Source of the DNA: Coprinellus micaceus
Lineage: Eukaryota; Basidiomycota; Agaricomycetes; Agaricales; Psathyrellaceae
Direction: 5' to 3'
DNA length: 64,000 nucleotides
Assembly: GCA_951394405.1 (NCBI GenBank)
Contig: OX596346.1
Location: forward strand, 558,001-622,000
Shown piece after piece: positions 22,075 to 32,983 of the stretch (positions are counted from its first letter, which is position 1; every line of letters begins with the position of its first letter). The translations under genes and the position numbers were made by a program. The notes beneath the pieces are model-generated. The model did not search any database and had not been told where the DNA came from. It saw nothing but the letters and a program-made list of their open reading frames with translations.

Positions 22075-24135
22075 ATGGACTCCCAAGACTCCATCCCAAA
22101 GCTTCTCGACCTTCGAAAGCGAGTTCAAGAGAGGTACTCTCTGAAACAGCTCGAAGAGCTTCTTCAATTCTTCAAGATCCCCTCCCAACAAAACACTGAT
22201 CACCACTGCGCTGGGGTTCTCCCGTGTCTAGCCATCCTACAAGACGTCGTCGCCGCTTGTAATCCATCCTCTATGGTTGCTCCAACTGCGACGAGACTTC
22301 TTTCGGCGCTCGATGGTATCACCTATTGGATGTACACCGCCATGCACCTACCTTTCGGCGGAGGAGAACGCCCATGGCAAGATGTCTCGTGGAGGATGGA
22401 CGTCTCTGACAATCTTGAAATCCACAGTGCATCTGCAATAGTACTGGCTAAACTATCCTTACTCGACGAAGCCATCTGGCAAAAGATGTCCGTTGACCCG
22501 CTCGTCCTCGAACTATGCATCATGTGGAACATCGTCACCAGGGACGGTGCCCCCTTAATCTACACCGCCGGCTACCAAACCACAAAAGGGCAAGGCCACG
22601 AACCTATCATAGCCCTCACTTCTCTAATCCACAAGAAGAATTATACGGGTTTAGCTGCCGCACTCCAGAGCAGGGTGGTGTGCGACCCCAAACTGTTCTT
22701 CACTCGCGCAGCCCAGAGAATGGATTTGTTAGGCCGACTAAACACACTTCCCCACCTATCTCACCTCCCAGGGGTCACCGTGGAGGCATTCAACGTCTCT
22801 CAAGTCATAGCAACGACCAACAGCTTTGTTCATACCGATCCTGACTTGGCCAAACCCATGCTGGAAACTGGGGCGCCTGGCAAATTCATTGAAGCCCTAG
22901 CCAAGGCAGCCTACCGATACTCGCTCTCGGATACCCTAACACCATCCCTTCGGACTACATGCCTCGAGAGAACCCTCTTCTACGCCAAACTCGTCGTTGC
23001 ATGGGGCGCCTTGCGTCCAGAGTTCTACCTCCCCACCATGAAGGAACTGATATCGAAAGGGGTCATCCACTTATTGGGCAATTGCCTCAATATCACGGGT
23101 ACGACGCCTTCGCTGGGGGCAGGCGTCCGTCAGGAGGAATGGTCAGAGCAGTTTGAGGCCTTAGTTCGGAACATATTACCATGGGCTACTTCCCCGCAAC
23201 TCGTCAACCCACTCCGATCTGCGTTGGCGTTGTGCTTAGCGCCCAAGGTGCACCTCATCGATGGCAACCCCGAGCGCAAGCACATCATTTCACGCGTTAT
23301 CGCAATCGTGGACCGTTATGCCCTGTATTTCGATAGGGAGAAACGCGTTCAAGTCTGCGACAATTTAAACGTAGGTCCATCCTTCATCGGATATAGGTGC
23401 AAAACCAGTACTGACGTGGTTTGCTCAGCATATTGCGCGTCACCCAGGGCGCAAAGCTCGACGGTTCGTAGAGAAGATGTGCGCCGGCTGCCACTCGCTG
23501 GTGTATTGCTCTCTTGAATGTCAAAGGGAGGATTGGGAAGCCAGACACCGAGACGAGTGCAGCGGAATGCGTGAACACTACCTCTGTGCGCTATCCCCTC
23601 GCTGCCAGCTACTCGTACCATCCGAGCTGACACTACGTTCATTTCAGGGCAAAAGTACTCCCTCGGCGCTCGATACACGCACAATTCGCGAACATTCCAC
23701 TCGACGATCTTCGGAAACGTTTATTCGACGAAGGTAGACGTGTCCAACGGGATCAAGGCCAGGCTACCCAACACAACCCCTGGGGGTATCGAACTCGACC
23801 CAGGATGGAAGGTAGTAGTGACAATCGACCCCGGAGATATCATTGAGCCCATGACCGTCGACACCCTCCCCGACTTCGTCAGAACGACAACGCCCCTTCT
23901 GCCTCCGTACCTCAAGAAGCGGTTTAAAGACCTCGTCGATAGGCTGCTTGTAGCCAACTCGCCCAGCTCGTTTGGGAGATCGCGGACAATGGCCATCGCC
24001 AACGCGACTTATGATACTGGGCAGGGATACGAGGCCAACATCATTGCCCTCCTTCGGCATGAGAAGGTGGGCGCCTATTCTGGCGACCCGTTTCCCTCTT
24101 TTGACATCGAAGCGAGTATGATCTTCACTTGGTGA
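22075..24135 (+). CDS. MYND-finger protein, cluster copy F (intact)
   Basis: ATG 22075 gives MDSQDSIPKLLDLRKRV, matching the N-terminal signature of C and D; the upstream open frame is not family-like, so this start is preferred. The first exon includes VDPLVLELCIMWNIVTRDG, TLPHLSHLPGV and ends QVCDNLN. Introns inferred at 23371-23428 and 23586-23647. Zinc finger: CAGCHSLVYCSLECQREDW, then H-x3-C. The C-terminal domain is YSLGARYTHNSRTFH, VVVTIDPGDII, LPPYLKKRFKDLVDRL, ending IFTW with TTG|GTGAGT at 24132, the conserved last donor. A final exon downstream (acceptor candidates 24190-24211) may extend it to about 24348. Closest in sequence to copy B. Function unknown. Confidence 0.85.
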
Positions 24136-24375
24136 GTAGTACATCCGTTTCACGTGTTGGCACACCACTGTTCTGACTATGTCCCTCAAGCCCTGTACGA
24201 GATCGGCCCCCCAGCCATGGAGGAATGGGGAGCCGCCAGCAGAGGAACCTCGACACACTGCTTGGGCCTGGGGCTTGGGCAGCAGCACTCAGGCTCAATG
24301 TTCCATACTTTACTTAGTGTCTATTCCAGAGACATCAGTCGACTGTAGAGGATGCCCAACTACTCCTGGAATAGT

Positions 24376-24657
24376 CAAAAACTAGTCTACAAAAGTACGA
24401 ATGCGCCGTCGAGACTATGTGAAATACTATTAGCCCATCTCCACTGTCAACTTCGCAGCGCTTTCGTGCTTGCCCTCCTTAAAAGGCCGCATAAAACGTT
24501 CAGCATAGCGCCCTTGTTTCGACTTCGCAGCCTTAAACTTCGCCTTCACCTTTTGAGGCACGCCATCGTCTGTCGCCCTAAGCTTCCGACACTGGCAATA
24601 GACGCAGTCCACGAAATATCTCTGCGATTTACCCACCTGAGGGAAACTAACCTCCAC
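24376..24657 (-). pseudogene. Stray 3' fragment of the coiled-coil F-box gene
   Basis: On the minus strand this encodes about 75 residues (EVSFPQVGKSQRYFVDCVY ... KEGKHESAAKLTVEMG) nearly matching the C-terminus of the F-box gene ending at 34651. Similarity continues past the stop through TAGACTAGTTTTTG, then stops at 24376. Upstream it ends sharply at 24657, where the sequence switches to the 3' flank of the neighbouring F-box gene. It has no start codon, F-box or promoter of its own. It is a transplanted gene end, useful as a duplication breakpoint marker. Confidence 0.8.
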
Positions 24658-24789
24658 TCAAAGTTCGGCAAGACTCGAATATATAACCCGTGGGACTCAT
24701 TGTTTGCTGCATGTCTGTACTAGTACAGGAGGGAACAGTGAATATTTGAAGAACATACTTTGGAAGATGTAACCAAACGAAAGGGTCGA

Positions 24790-26737
24790 CTATACACGAT
24801 ACCTAGAAGTCGAGGAGAGCGTTCTCATCTCCCGATACATGACGCGTAAGTGTTCAACGTGCGCCCAATGGTCCAAAACACAAACACTGGAGGAAGGTTG
24901 GACGCTGAGCTCCATCAAGTTAGGGAAGCATGCATCGAGGTACCGGGCGATAGTTTTATACTCCGTCGGTGTGAACGGCTGAGTCCAGGTGCGCCGGTCG
25001 CAAATTTGAAGGTACTTCAAGGCGCTGTGGCTGGGTATCTTATCAGCCGGGGAAGAGAGTTCGGAGGGCTTCGATGTGGTAAGTGATGAATCGAGGGATA
25101 TGCCCAAGTACTCCATATTGGGAGCTTTTCTGGCCACCTCCACGAGCAGCGTCAAGCTCGCATCTTTGCCCTTCCACGTCCAAGGCAGGGTGAGTGAGCG
25201 AAGATTCCCCGGACCCCCTTGCACCGTCGACGTCGGCGTTAGAATGCGCTGCAAGCAACTGGCCGCGCTCTCGTTGGTGGGTTCAGACGAATGCGCCTCT
25301 GCGCCGCCTGAGCTCTCCAGTGCAGAGGGTCTGGGCTGGGCTAGCTCCGTGATCTGAATGTGTAGTTCGTCGAGGGTGAGGTGGGTGAGAATTAGGCGAA
25401 TATTATCAGTGGTGAAGGTCACGGTGGCGCACTCCTTCAGCGTCAAGTGACGCAAGGCGCGGCATTGAGAAAGGCCATTAACGAGGTTAGTGAAGGACGA
25501 CATCCAGGATTGGCGAATAGTAAGGGTAAGTAGCACAACATTGCGGAGGAGGGAGGAGATGTTCTCGCATTTCATGACCTGGGTGTCAGATAGATGGGAA
25601 AGTGAGAGGCGGCGGAGGTTGAGGAACAGACTCTGCGCATTGTGCAGCGCTTGGATCCTGCGTGCCTTTAGGGCCACCTTTGAGATTGGTGCCGGTGGCT
25701 GACTAGGTAGTTCGAGGTCGAGGGTCAGTTGTTCAAGGTGCCGGAGCTTGCTTCCGAGATCCTCGAGGAAATTCTGGGGAACTTTCTGCCGTGGTGACGC
25801 CATGAAACCACCCGAGTAAGTACCTTGAAGAGTGCAGCTTAGCGACCGGAGATTCTGCAACTGAAGTACGCCTGACGTGAAGAATGTCTCGTATGCGGCC
25901 GTACCCGTATAGGCCTGGTCATTGATGGTGAAGGACTTCAAAGCTGGCGAACGAGCAACGAGGAGGGGAACAGTGACGCGGCGAGACAATGGGTCCTGGA
26001 TAGCTGTCCCTTTGAGAACGACACTCGAGAGGGACGAGCATGGGAAGAGAATGGGGAGGGTTTGCCATGATAAGGATGGGTCGTCAACGGTTTCGAAATG
26101 GAGGGTATTCAGCCCAGGCAGGAGTGGCTTCTCGTCCAGGAACTGAGTGAGGAAGAGGCAGACACTGGGATCGACACGGTTGGGTGGAACAGTTGGAGTC
26201 CCCTCCACAATGTGCAAGCTTCTGACCCGCGATGCATACTCGTCGAAGTTGCCGCCAAGTCCGGAGATTGAACCGGAAGGGTACTATGAGAGATGACAAG
26301 TCAGAAGGTTTATCATTTGGATACTTAGGCGCAGAGTGACTTACATAAACGCCATCCACAACAAAGACGAGAGGCTCCAACAGGCGAACGAGAGGTAGGA
26401 GGGAGTCAAGATCCTTCCACAAGCAATCCAATGCAGGCCCTGAAAAGGAACGGCACAGGAGTGCGAGGCCATGCAGGAAGGCGCGGGTCGCCTTTTGAGG
26501 TGGGGAACAGGTTGGAGAAAGGAACGTCCCAAAGATCAAGGTCAGGATGTCCTGATTGTGAAGGACTTCCTCCCGGGGTGTTGGTGGCGGAGGAGAGGTT
26601 ACCTTGACGGCCAGGCCAGTCGAGCGCACATCTTCAGCGTGTACCTCGACAGGAGAAGGAATAGTGGGATGCGTGAGGGCGGAGGGGGGGAGACTACGAT
26701 CCTGGAAAGTAGTAAGGTTTCCATGCCAAGTTAGCAT
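24790..26737 (-). CDS. F-box/LRR-like protein (inverted duplicate of 36875-38792)
   Basis: Start ATG 26737 (MLTWHGNLTTFQD), chosen because the sequence upstream of it aligns with the 5' flanks of both relatives. One intron at 26284-26344 joins DGVY to YPSGSISGLGG. An F-box-like segment spans about residues 55-110 (HNQDILTLIFGTF, AFLHGLALLCRSFSGPALDCLW). It is followed by some 450 residues of irregular leucine-rich strands (LQNLRSLSCTLQG; LRHLTLKECATVTF; YLGISLDSSLTTSK), ending EMRTLSSTSRYRV. Such proteins usually serve as substrate adaptors of SCF ubiquitin ligases, here inferred. A TATA-like box lies at 26884-26889, about 150 bp upstream, in a 5' flank shared with the 39260 gene. Reads as intact. 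Confidence 0.83.
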
Positions 26738-27539
26738 CGCAGGATGCCGCCGGGCTGGGAAGGAGTTAACTGATCGATAAGATTCGATGGGATGATCCAA
26801 GAGCACAAGAACGTCTCCCCTGGCCTAAGTGGGACGCTACAGGAGCTCGGGAATGGAGATTCTATCCCTTGGGTCTGACCCTCTTTATACGTTCCCGTTA
26901 TCTACGTGGGTCCAAGAACTCGGAAAACATGTAATCCAAGCGGGTCAGCTGAGCTCTGCGAGGTTCTTAGGAAGGCTGGCCCACGACACGAGGGTTGGCT
27001 GCGGTGCCGAGTTAGTCGAAGGCCGCTTTGGAGGGCATTGTTATTTTAGGGTGGCCTCGTGGCCGGTTTGTGGCCGAGACGAAAGCGGGCACGGCTGGAA
27101 AGTTTAGGTATGCGGATCCCTACTAGACGGCGATCCTAAATGTTGCTTTACCTCGGCGACTGTGGGGTAGGTGTGTCGTCTCCTCACCTCAAGGCAGAGA
27201 AATTAGACTCAGCGAATCATATAAGCGTGGTGGAGCGACAAATGCGGACATTGCGGACCTTCTGGTGTACACATTATCGTCGTAAGCAACATGCGATGCA
27301 AATGTAACCTGCTCGAAAGTCCGGATTATTAACAGGCGTACGTGCTGTGTAGATTGAATGAAGGATGGAAGAAAGCGGTAATGGGTCGAATGAAGCATGA
27401 AGAACGAGAGCGATGATGTGTAGATAGACATACATAGTAATGCAATTAAATCAAAAGTCCTGTAGATGTGTAGATGATCGTGACGTTCGTATGTTGGGTA
27501 TTCTTCCGGGTTCTTCCCGTACGACAGCGAAAAGAGAGA
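26738..27539. promoter_or_regulatory. Promoter of the F-box gene and 3' flank of the phospholipase gene
   Basis: The first ~200 bp, read on the minus strand, match the upstream region of the F-box gene at 39260. Shared blocks are TATAAAGAGGG (TATA at 26884-26889), a GTCCCACT block and GTTCTTGTGCTCTTGGATCA just before the start. The rest, 27000-27539, shows no gene. Confidence 0.55.
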
Positions 27540-30500
27540 CTAGAGGTCTAAAATGTTGATCCTCACGAAAAGCGTCGAAAACAAAAACTGAGAAAGCTGC
27601 GAATCATGCAGAGGCAGATGTCGATATCCTATCACACCAAGACATCAGCAATTTCCTCATCGACAAAACGCGAGTAGAAGAACAGGAAAATGACTCACCC
27701 CTCCCCAAACTCCCGAGACTAGCGCAATACACCGCAAGAGGGTCATCACCCTCTTTACCGTCCTCCCTACTCCTCACCACAAACTTCACAAACACCAAAT
27801 CCATCATATCCCCCACACACTCGAACGGTAACCTCAACTTCTCCTCCCACACTGGGTTGAACCCATTGTTCTTCACGGAGCTGGTCTTCATCGAGATCGT
27901 CTTCCCGGGGATGTACGAGGGCGCCTGGGCAGGGAGCGGGAGAGAGGGCGATGGAGGCACTAGACTGCTCGCGTTCGTCACAGTCGAGGACGAGGAGATC
28001 GACTTGTCAATAGGAGACGGAGCGGCGAGCGTCGTCACACCAGACCTCACCGGCACGATCGTCATCGACTCCCGCTTCTTCCTATTGACCGATGGCGAGC
28101 GCGAGATCTTCCCCGGCACCTCTCCAGCAGTCACGTACGGCCAATCCGGGATATACAACGACACCTCGACGAACGGGTCTACCGAACCCCCACTCATGAT
28201 CTCGTGCCCCAACGCGTTCTTCGGACGGGGGAGCTGCTGCGCCGAGATCACAGTGACCTGGAAGATGTGGTTCGTGCGCTTCATCAGGAGGTCCTTCGTC
28301 GGTGCCCTGAGTGCTAGGGGCTTCATCACGTATCCCGACCGCCCATTCCGCTGGAACATCGCGTGGTTGATCATGTACCCCATGTCTGTAGTCAATGTCA
28401 CGTCAGTCAGCCATTCGTTCATCTCGGGGTACCAGGGTAAGGAGATAGGAGGTGATAAACGGAGAGACGTACCGAACGTCTGCCAATTCAGGGCAACCAA
28501 CTGCGCACCGGCGGCCCATGCTCTATGCGGCTCATAATTCGTACTCCTGACCCTCGTCCCCCTCGGATACACCCTCACAAGGTGCGTCCTCGTATGCTTG
28601 ATCAAGTCATACATCCCCGCCTTCACCATCTTCGCCACCGTGTTCTCACTCAACGAGAATATATGCTCGGGCGCATACAGCTCCTTCTTATTCAAGCCGC
28701 GGCACTTCACGCCCACGGTGTACACAAGGAGTGCAACCAAAGCCATCGACATCTTGGGTTTGGCTGAGGCGGGGGGCTTGAGGGCGGGGGAACGGGGATC
28801 AGGGAGAGGACCGCCGCTTTCTGACATTCGGTGAGGGGCGGGGAAGACGGGGGTGCTGGGTGTCATGGGCGTTTTGGGAGTCATAGGCGTTTTGGGGCTG
28901 CCCAGTGAAACGCCTCCGGAGGAGATTTGGCGTAGCTGTAGATGCGGAGCGCGTGCGGCGGGGGATTGGGGCTTGGTGATGGACTTCACACGCTGTAGCA
29001 CATCCACACCGACTGGATAGGGACAGGTTTTATCAGAGAAGGTTATCTATTGAGGGAGGGGGATACGTACCTTGAACCACAGAGTTCCGTTTCTTCTTCT
29101 TCGGTGTGGGTACATCTCCGACGGGGTCTGGCAATAACTCGGTTTCTGAGGCAGAGGTCGACGACATGTCCGAGAAGTCACTGTCCAGCGAGTCCGAGGG
29201 AGAGTGCAGCAAGAGGTTTTTCGTCTACATCACTTTTGGTCAGTACTAGCGGAGCACTAAGTAAACCAAAAACATTTACCTTCAACAGAATCCTCCCCTT
29301 CAACTCCTCCGGGCTGGGCAACGCCTCGATCATAGGCATACCCTCTGGAGGCTCCCGAACCAACGCATCCCCAAACACCTCGATCATAATTGCCGCAATC
29401 ATCTCCTGCTGAGGCACCGAACAGTGCACCTCAGCAGAGATGATGATAGGGTAAGGCGAGGCAACGAAACCGTACTTCTTGATGGCTGCGCAGACCTGGC
29501 GGAGCGAGACCTTAGATGTGAAGGTCTTGCCGTGAAAGATCATGGGTTCGCCATCTCCATCGAATATGTCGACTATCAAGTGTGGGGGGTTAATTAACGT
29601 GCGAAGCCAAGAGAATTTGAGGCTGAAACTCACCTTCGACGCTGCGGCAGCTGTGGAGGAGGGCCCGGATGTACCCCTCGATGGTGCTGTCCCCTACCAG
29701 CTGGTGTCCGACGAGGTACGTATTGTGTGACGACGAAATGTAATACTCCGACAACGGCAGGGTCATGTCATGGTGAACCTGGCGGTGTTGGTCCGAGAAC
29801 ACCGCGTTATCAGGCGATAGCAAGAACGAATTGAAAGCTTCCAGGGTCATGCTTGGCGAATCTGTTTGCCCAGCAGGGGGACTGGACTTGGCATACTTGG
29901 AGAAGAGGGCCTCAAGGTCTTCCCGACTCGAGGTAGACTTGATGAGATGAATCACGATCAGCAAGAGCCGGGGCCCACACGGGGAAAGGGGAACGCACCT
30001 CTTGCTTCTCCCGCATAAAGTATTCAAATACGGCAAAGTCAAACACGCCCCCATTGCGGGCCTTGAGCTTGTTGTAGAGTCTGTGGACCTCTGGGCGCCC
30101 CTTTAGAAGCTTGACGAACCGCCGGAAGTCGCTGAAGTCGAGATAACCACGATTTTGGCGATCGGCTTGCTGTAACGGAGTTCAGCTGGAGAGAACGGAG
30201 CGAACGGACGACAAGACGAACCGTGAACAGGCGGTGGAGATCATCCTGGCTAGAGTTGATGTTCAAACGCTTGCACAATTTCTCCACCTCTTCGAACGTA
30301 AGCTTCTGGTCTTGCTCCTCGTCGGCACCTTTCCAATATTGCTTCTCCCATAGGGCCTGCCGTACTTCGAGGTTCCCCAGGCCGGTCATAAGTTCCTTCC
30401 GGATAGCGTGTAGTTGTCGTAACGTCGTCTCCCACATCCTGGACACTTCCCTCGTCGTGGCGATCAAGTGCAACGTCTTGTAGTTCCCGTCGAGAATGTA

Positions 30501-31302
30501 GATAATGGTAAGCCACCGGTCTTCGTATTCCTGTGATAGCTGGAACTGTTCTCGGTGGTATCGGGCGTCTACGCCGGTACGTATCTCTTTGATGCTCTCG
30601 ATTGGAACTAGACCGGGGTCAGTGGAAAGGAGATAGGGAGCCTGGATACCACTCACTAATCTTGTGTTGCTTCGACTCCCATACAATCTGCCCCAAATCC
30701 GCATCCAAACGAAAGACCGCCTTGTTGTGTTTCTTGGCAGAGACCTTGGTCATTGGCGTACCCATCTGCAGGAGTGCAGGAACAACGACGTCCGCCCCTG
30801 ACTTGGCTTGCTCGTCGGACGCTTCCCGTTGCTCCGCCGCCGGCGACATGATGAGCGACCCCTCTGCCACGTCCGACAGGGCCCTCTTGTGCAACCCCGT
30901 CGTGTCGAGGGCGGCGGGGGCACTGTCCGAATGCTTTGGCCCCTCCGGTCTCAGGTCCTGGAACTCGGACAGCGACCGCGCATGTCCCTTCCTCGCCCGG
31001 ACCTCCTCCGTCCTGGGGGTGTTCGACCGTGCATTCAACGAGCGGGAACGCAGTAGCTTGACTGCATCGGACTTGACGTCTTTGAGCTTGCGCAGAATCG
31101 AACCTCCAAACGTCGTCGTCCTGTGAATCTTGCGTCCTGGGTCGACTGCGGGGTCGTCTCCGTTGTTCACCTCGGCGCCGGCGTCGTGGTCGTTTTGCTG
31201 CTCGAGCTCCTTGATGAGGGTGCCATTGTTCGCGGTGAGGATGTTCTCGGCGCGTCGGAGCATGCGCCCAGCAAATACGTCGTCGTTGGGTTCTGCATCC
31301 AT
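27540..31302 (-). CDS. Phosphoinositide-specific phospholipase C
   Basis: Multi-exon gene starting ATG 31302 (MDAEPNDDVFAGRMLRRAE). It hydrolyses phosphatidylinositol 4,5-bisphosphate to IP3 and diacylglycerol at the plasma membrane. Order seen: basic, Ser-rich N-terminus; PH-like region ending IVWESKQHKI and DRWLTIIYIL; EF-hand-like region (QKLTFEEVEKLCKRL; RGYLDFSDFRRFV); catalytic X domain with SSSHNTYLVGHQL and FHGKTFTSKV, carrying the two catalytic histidines; a Thr-Pro-rich linker; Y domain (FSLSENTVAKM, HTRTHLVRVYPRGTR, NYEPHRAWAAGAQLVALNWQT); C2 domain (QVTVISAQQLPRPK, VDPFVEVSLY, FNPVWEEKLRLPF). Splicing after LGSLGRG-equivalent sequence gives YRHLPLHDSQLSQFLFSTLF and a TAG at 27540-27542. 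About seven introns are inferred. All key residues seen are present. Confidence 0.9.
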
Positions 31303-32983
31303 GCAAAGGGGGTATATGGGCGGTTAATGTGAAGAGTATACGAAGGCACGGTGGTACTAGTCGTTACACTACCTTTTATAAGACCTCGAATCTGATGTTT
31401 GGGCCTGCCGGAGTAAGGCACATGGCGTGCGAGAAGCAAGTCGTGTTCGCCGTGCCAAAACGGGAGGAATTCCCAAACGGCATTTGTTGCCCACACAATT
31501 GGTCAAGCAACACGCCGGCACTGGGTCAAATACAAATGGGCTGTTTTGAAATGAAGCGGGTTTCATTCGCTCGGTAGGACCATGAACAGCTTTTCCCCCA
31601 GAGCTTTTTACACCTCACATAGGAGTCAAGTGTGGTTTACCCACCCAGCCATCGTTCAAGCTGTATGTCGATCGACACATGGCGGTACAAGTACCCCGCC
31701 CTCCTGCCGAGCAAGGTGAGGCAATTAATCGCAGCCTTCGGAGCACAAGATATTATGGGAAGCATCACAAGAATAGACTGCGTGCACGGTTTCCTAGCAG
31801 CACCCATCTGCTCATGGTGACTCACGATGACTCGCTATCTTTCCAAGGCGCAGCCAAGTAGTCCCTGAGCCATCGCAGAAGAACCACCAAGTCGACTTCG
31901 AACCAACTTCGAAATCCTGACGTGTCGAATCTACCTTGATAGCGAGGAAGGACGTCGGTGCCGCTTGGATCGAACCCCAGCCAAGCCGTGGCGATGACGG
32001 AATGCCGAGTTTAACCTTGGGCGCCTATTTCCGCAGTCGTGAACATTCGCCCACTGCGAGTCCTCGAGCGATCCGAGTTGTCTCCGCAGGAACAACCACT
32101 GCCAGCAATCTAAATTCATATCGTGCTCTCTCTTCGGTTCTCATCCATGACCTACTCACCGAGCTTCCACCGCAACGCCGTTAGCGGCCTGCCAGGAGGG
32201 GTCCAGAAGGTCCGCAGATGTCGCTCCGGAGTTTAGAACGCCCAGATCATCTGCAAAGTACTAAAATGCTGTACGGTCCTTGACGTATCGGCCTGCACAG
32301 GCTTCACCCAATGGGTGCTGAGGGGGTGGCCGTGAGGACACACCACGAGAGCACTCCCTTGCTCCTTGCACACCAGGCTGTGGGAGATCACCGGGGCGGG
32401 GAAGCCCGGAGAACGAGGCGCCCCGACATCTGGGGAATACAGCATCTCGGAGATCGGGAGATGGGCAGTTCAGGTCGTGAAGAAAGGAATGAGGACCACC
32501 TTGGCTTGAATCGGAGACTGCCGAGTGGAGCTCGAACCAGCTGACCAGAGCTGACCAGAGGCGGGAGATGAAGAAAAAGTGGAAAGTTCCGGAATTCCAC
32601 CTCTTGGCTCGCTTCCGTCACGTCGTTGGCATTGTCGCGCTCATTTCTGCGTAAGTACCACCCAGAAGTCACGACCATGCTCGGGTAGCGCACTGGCAGA
32701 TTCAAGGCAGCTCTCGCGATAGGCGCCCATCACGGCCAATGGCAGCAGCTTCTCCGTGATGACGTCCCTCGTCCCACGTCCCTCTTTTCCACCTGTCGGC
32801 CATAAAGGAGGTACGATCGGGAATGCGACCAAATCGGGCAAAACTCGGAGGCTCTGTTTCTTTTACGGACAAACAGGGCCGAAAATCGGGCGACGGAAAC
32901 GGCCATGCTGGCCATGTTCAAACCGGAGCCTCCCGCACGAGGCACTCGCCGCTTCAAGTCCTACCACCCCCAAGGCCACATCC
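31303..32983. other. Intergenic, nothing recognised
   Basis: About 1.7 kb between the divergently transcribed phospholipase C and coiled-coil F-box genes, so it should hold both promoters. Only shadow-length open frames occur. A tRNA-like T-loop sequence near 31976 lacks the rest of a cloverleaf. No repeat is evident. Confidence 0.4.

Noticed and set aside
27857..28537. 226-codon plus-strand frame
   Set aside because: It is the antisense shadow of the phospholipase C catalytic and C2 exons.
31955..32010. Minus-strand tRNA (GGTTCGATCC T-loop)
   Set aside because: The T-stem has a mismatch and no matching 5' acceptor strand (GGTGCCG) is found.
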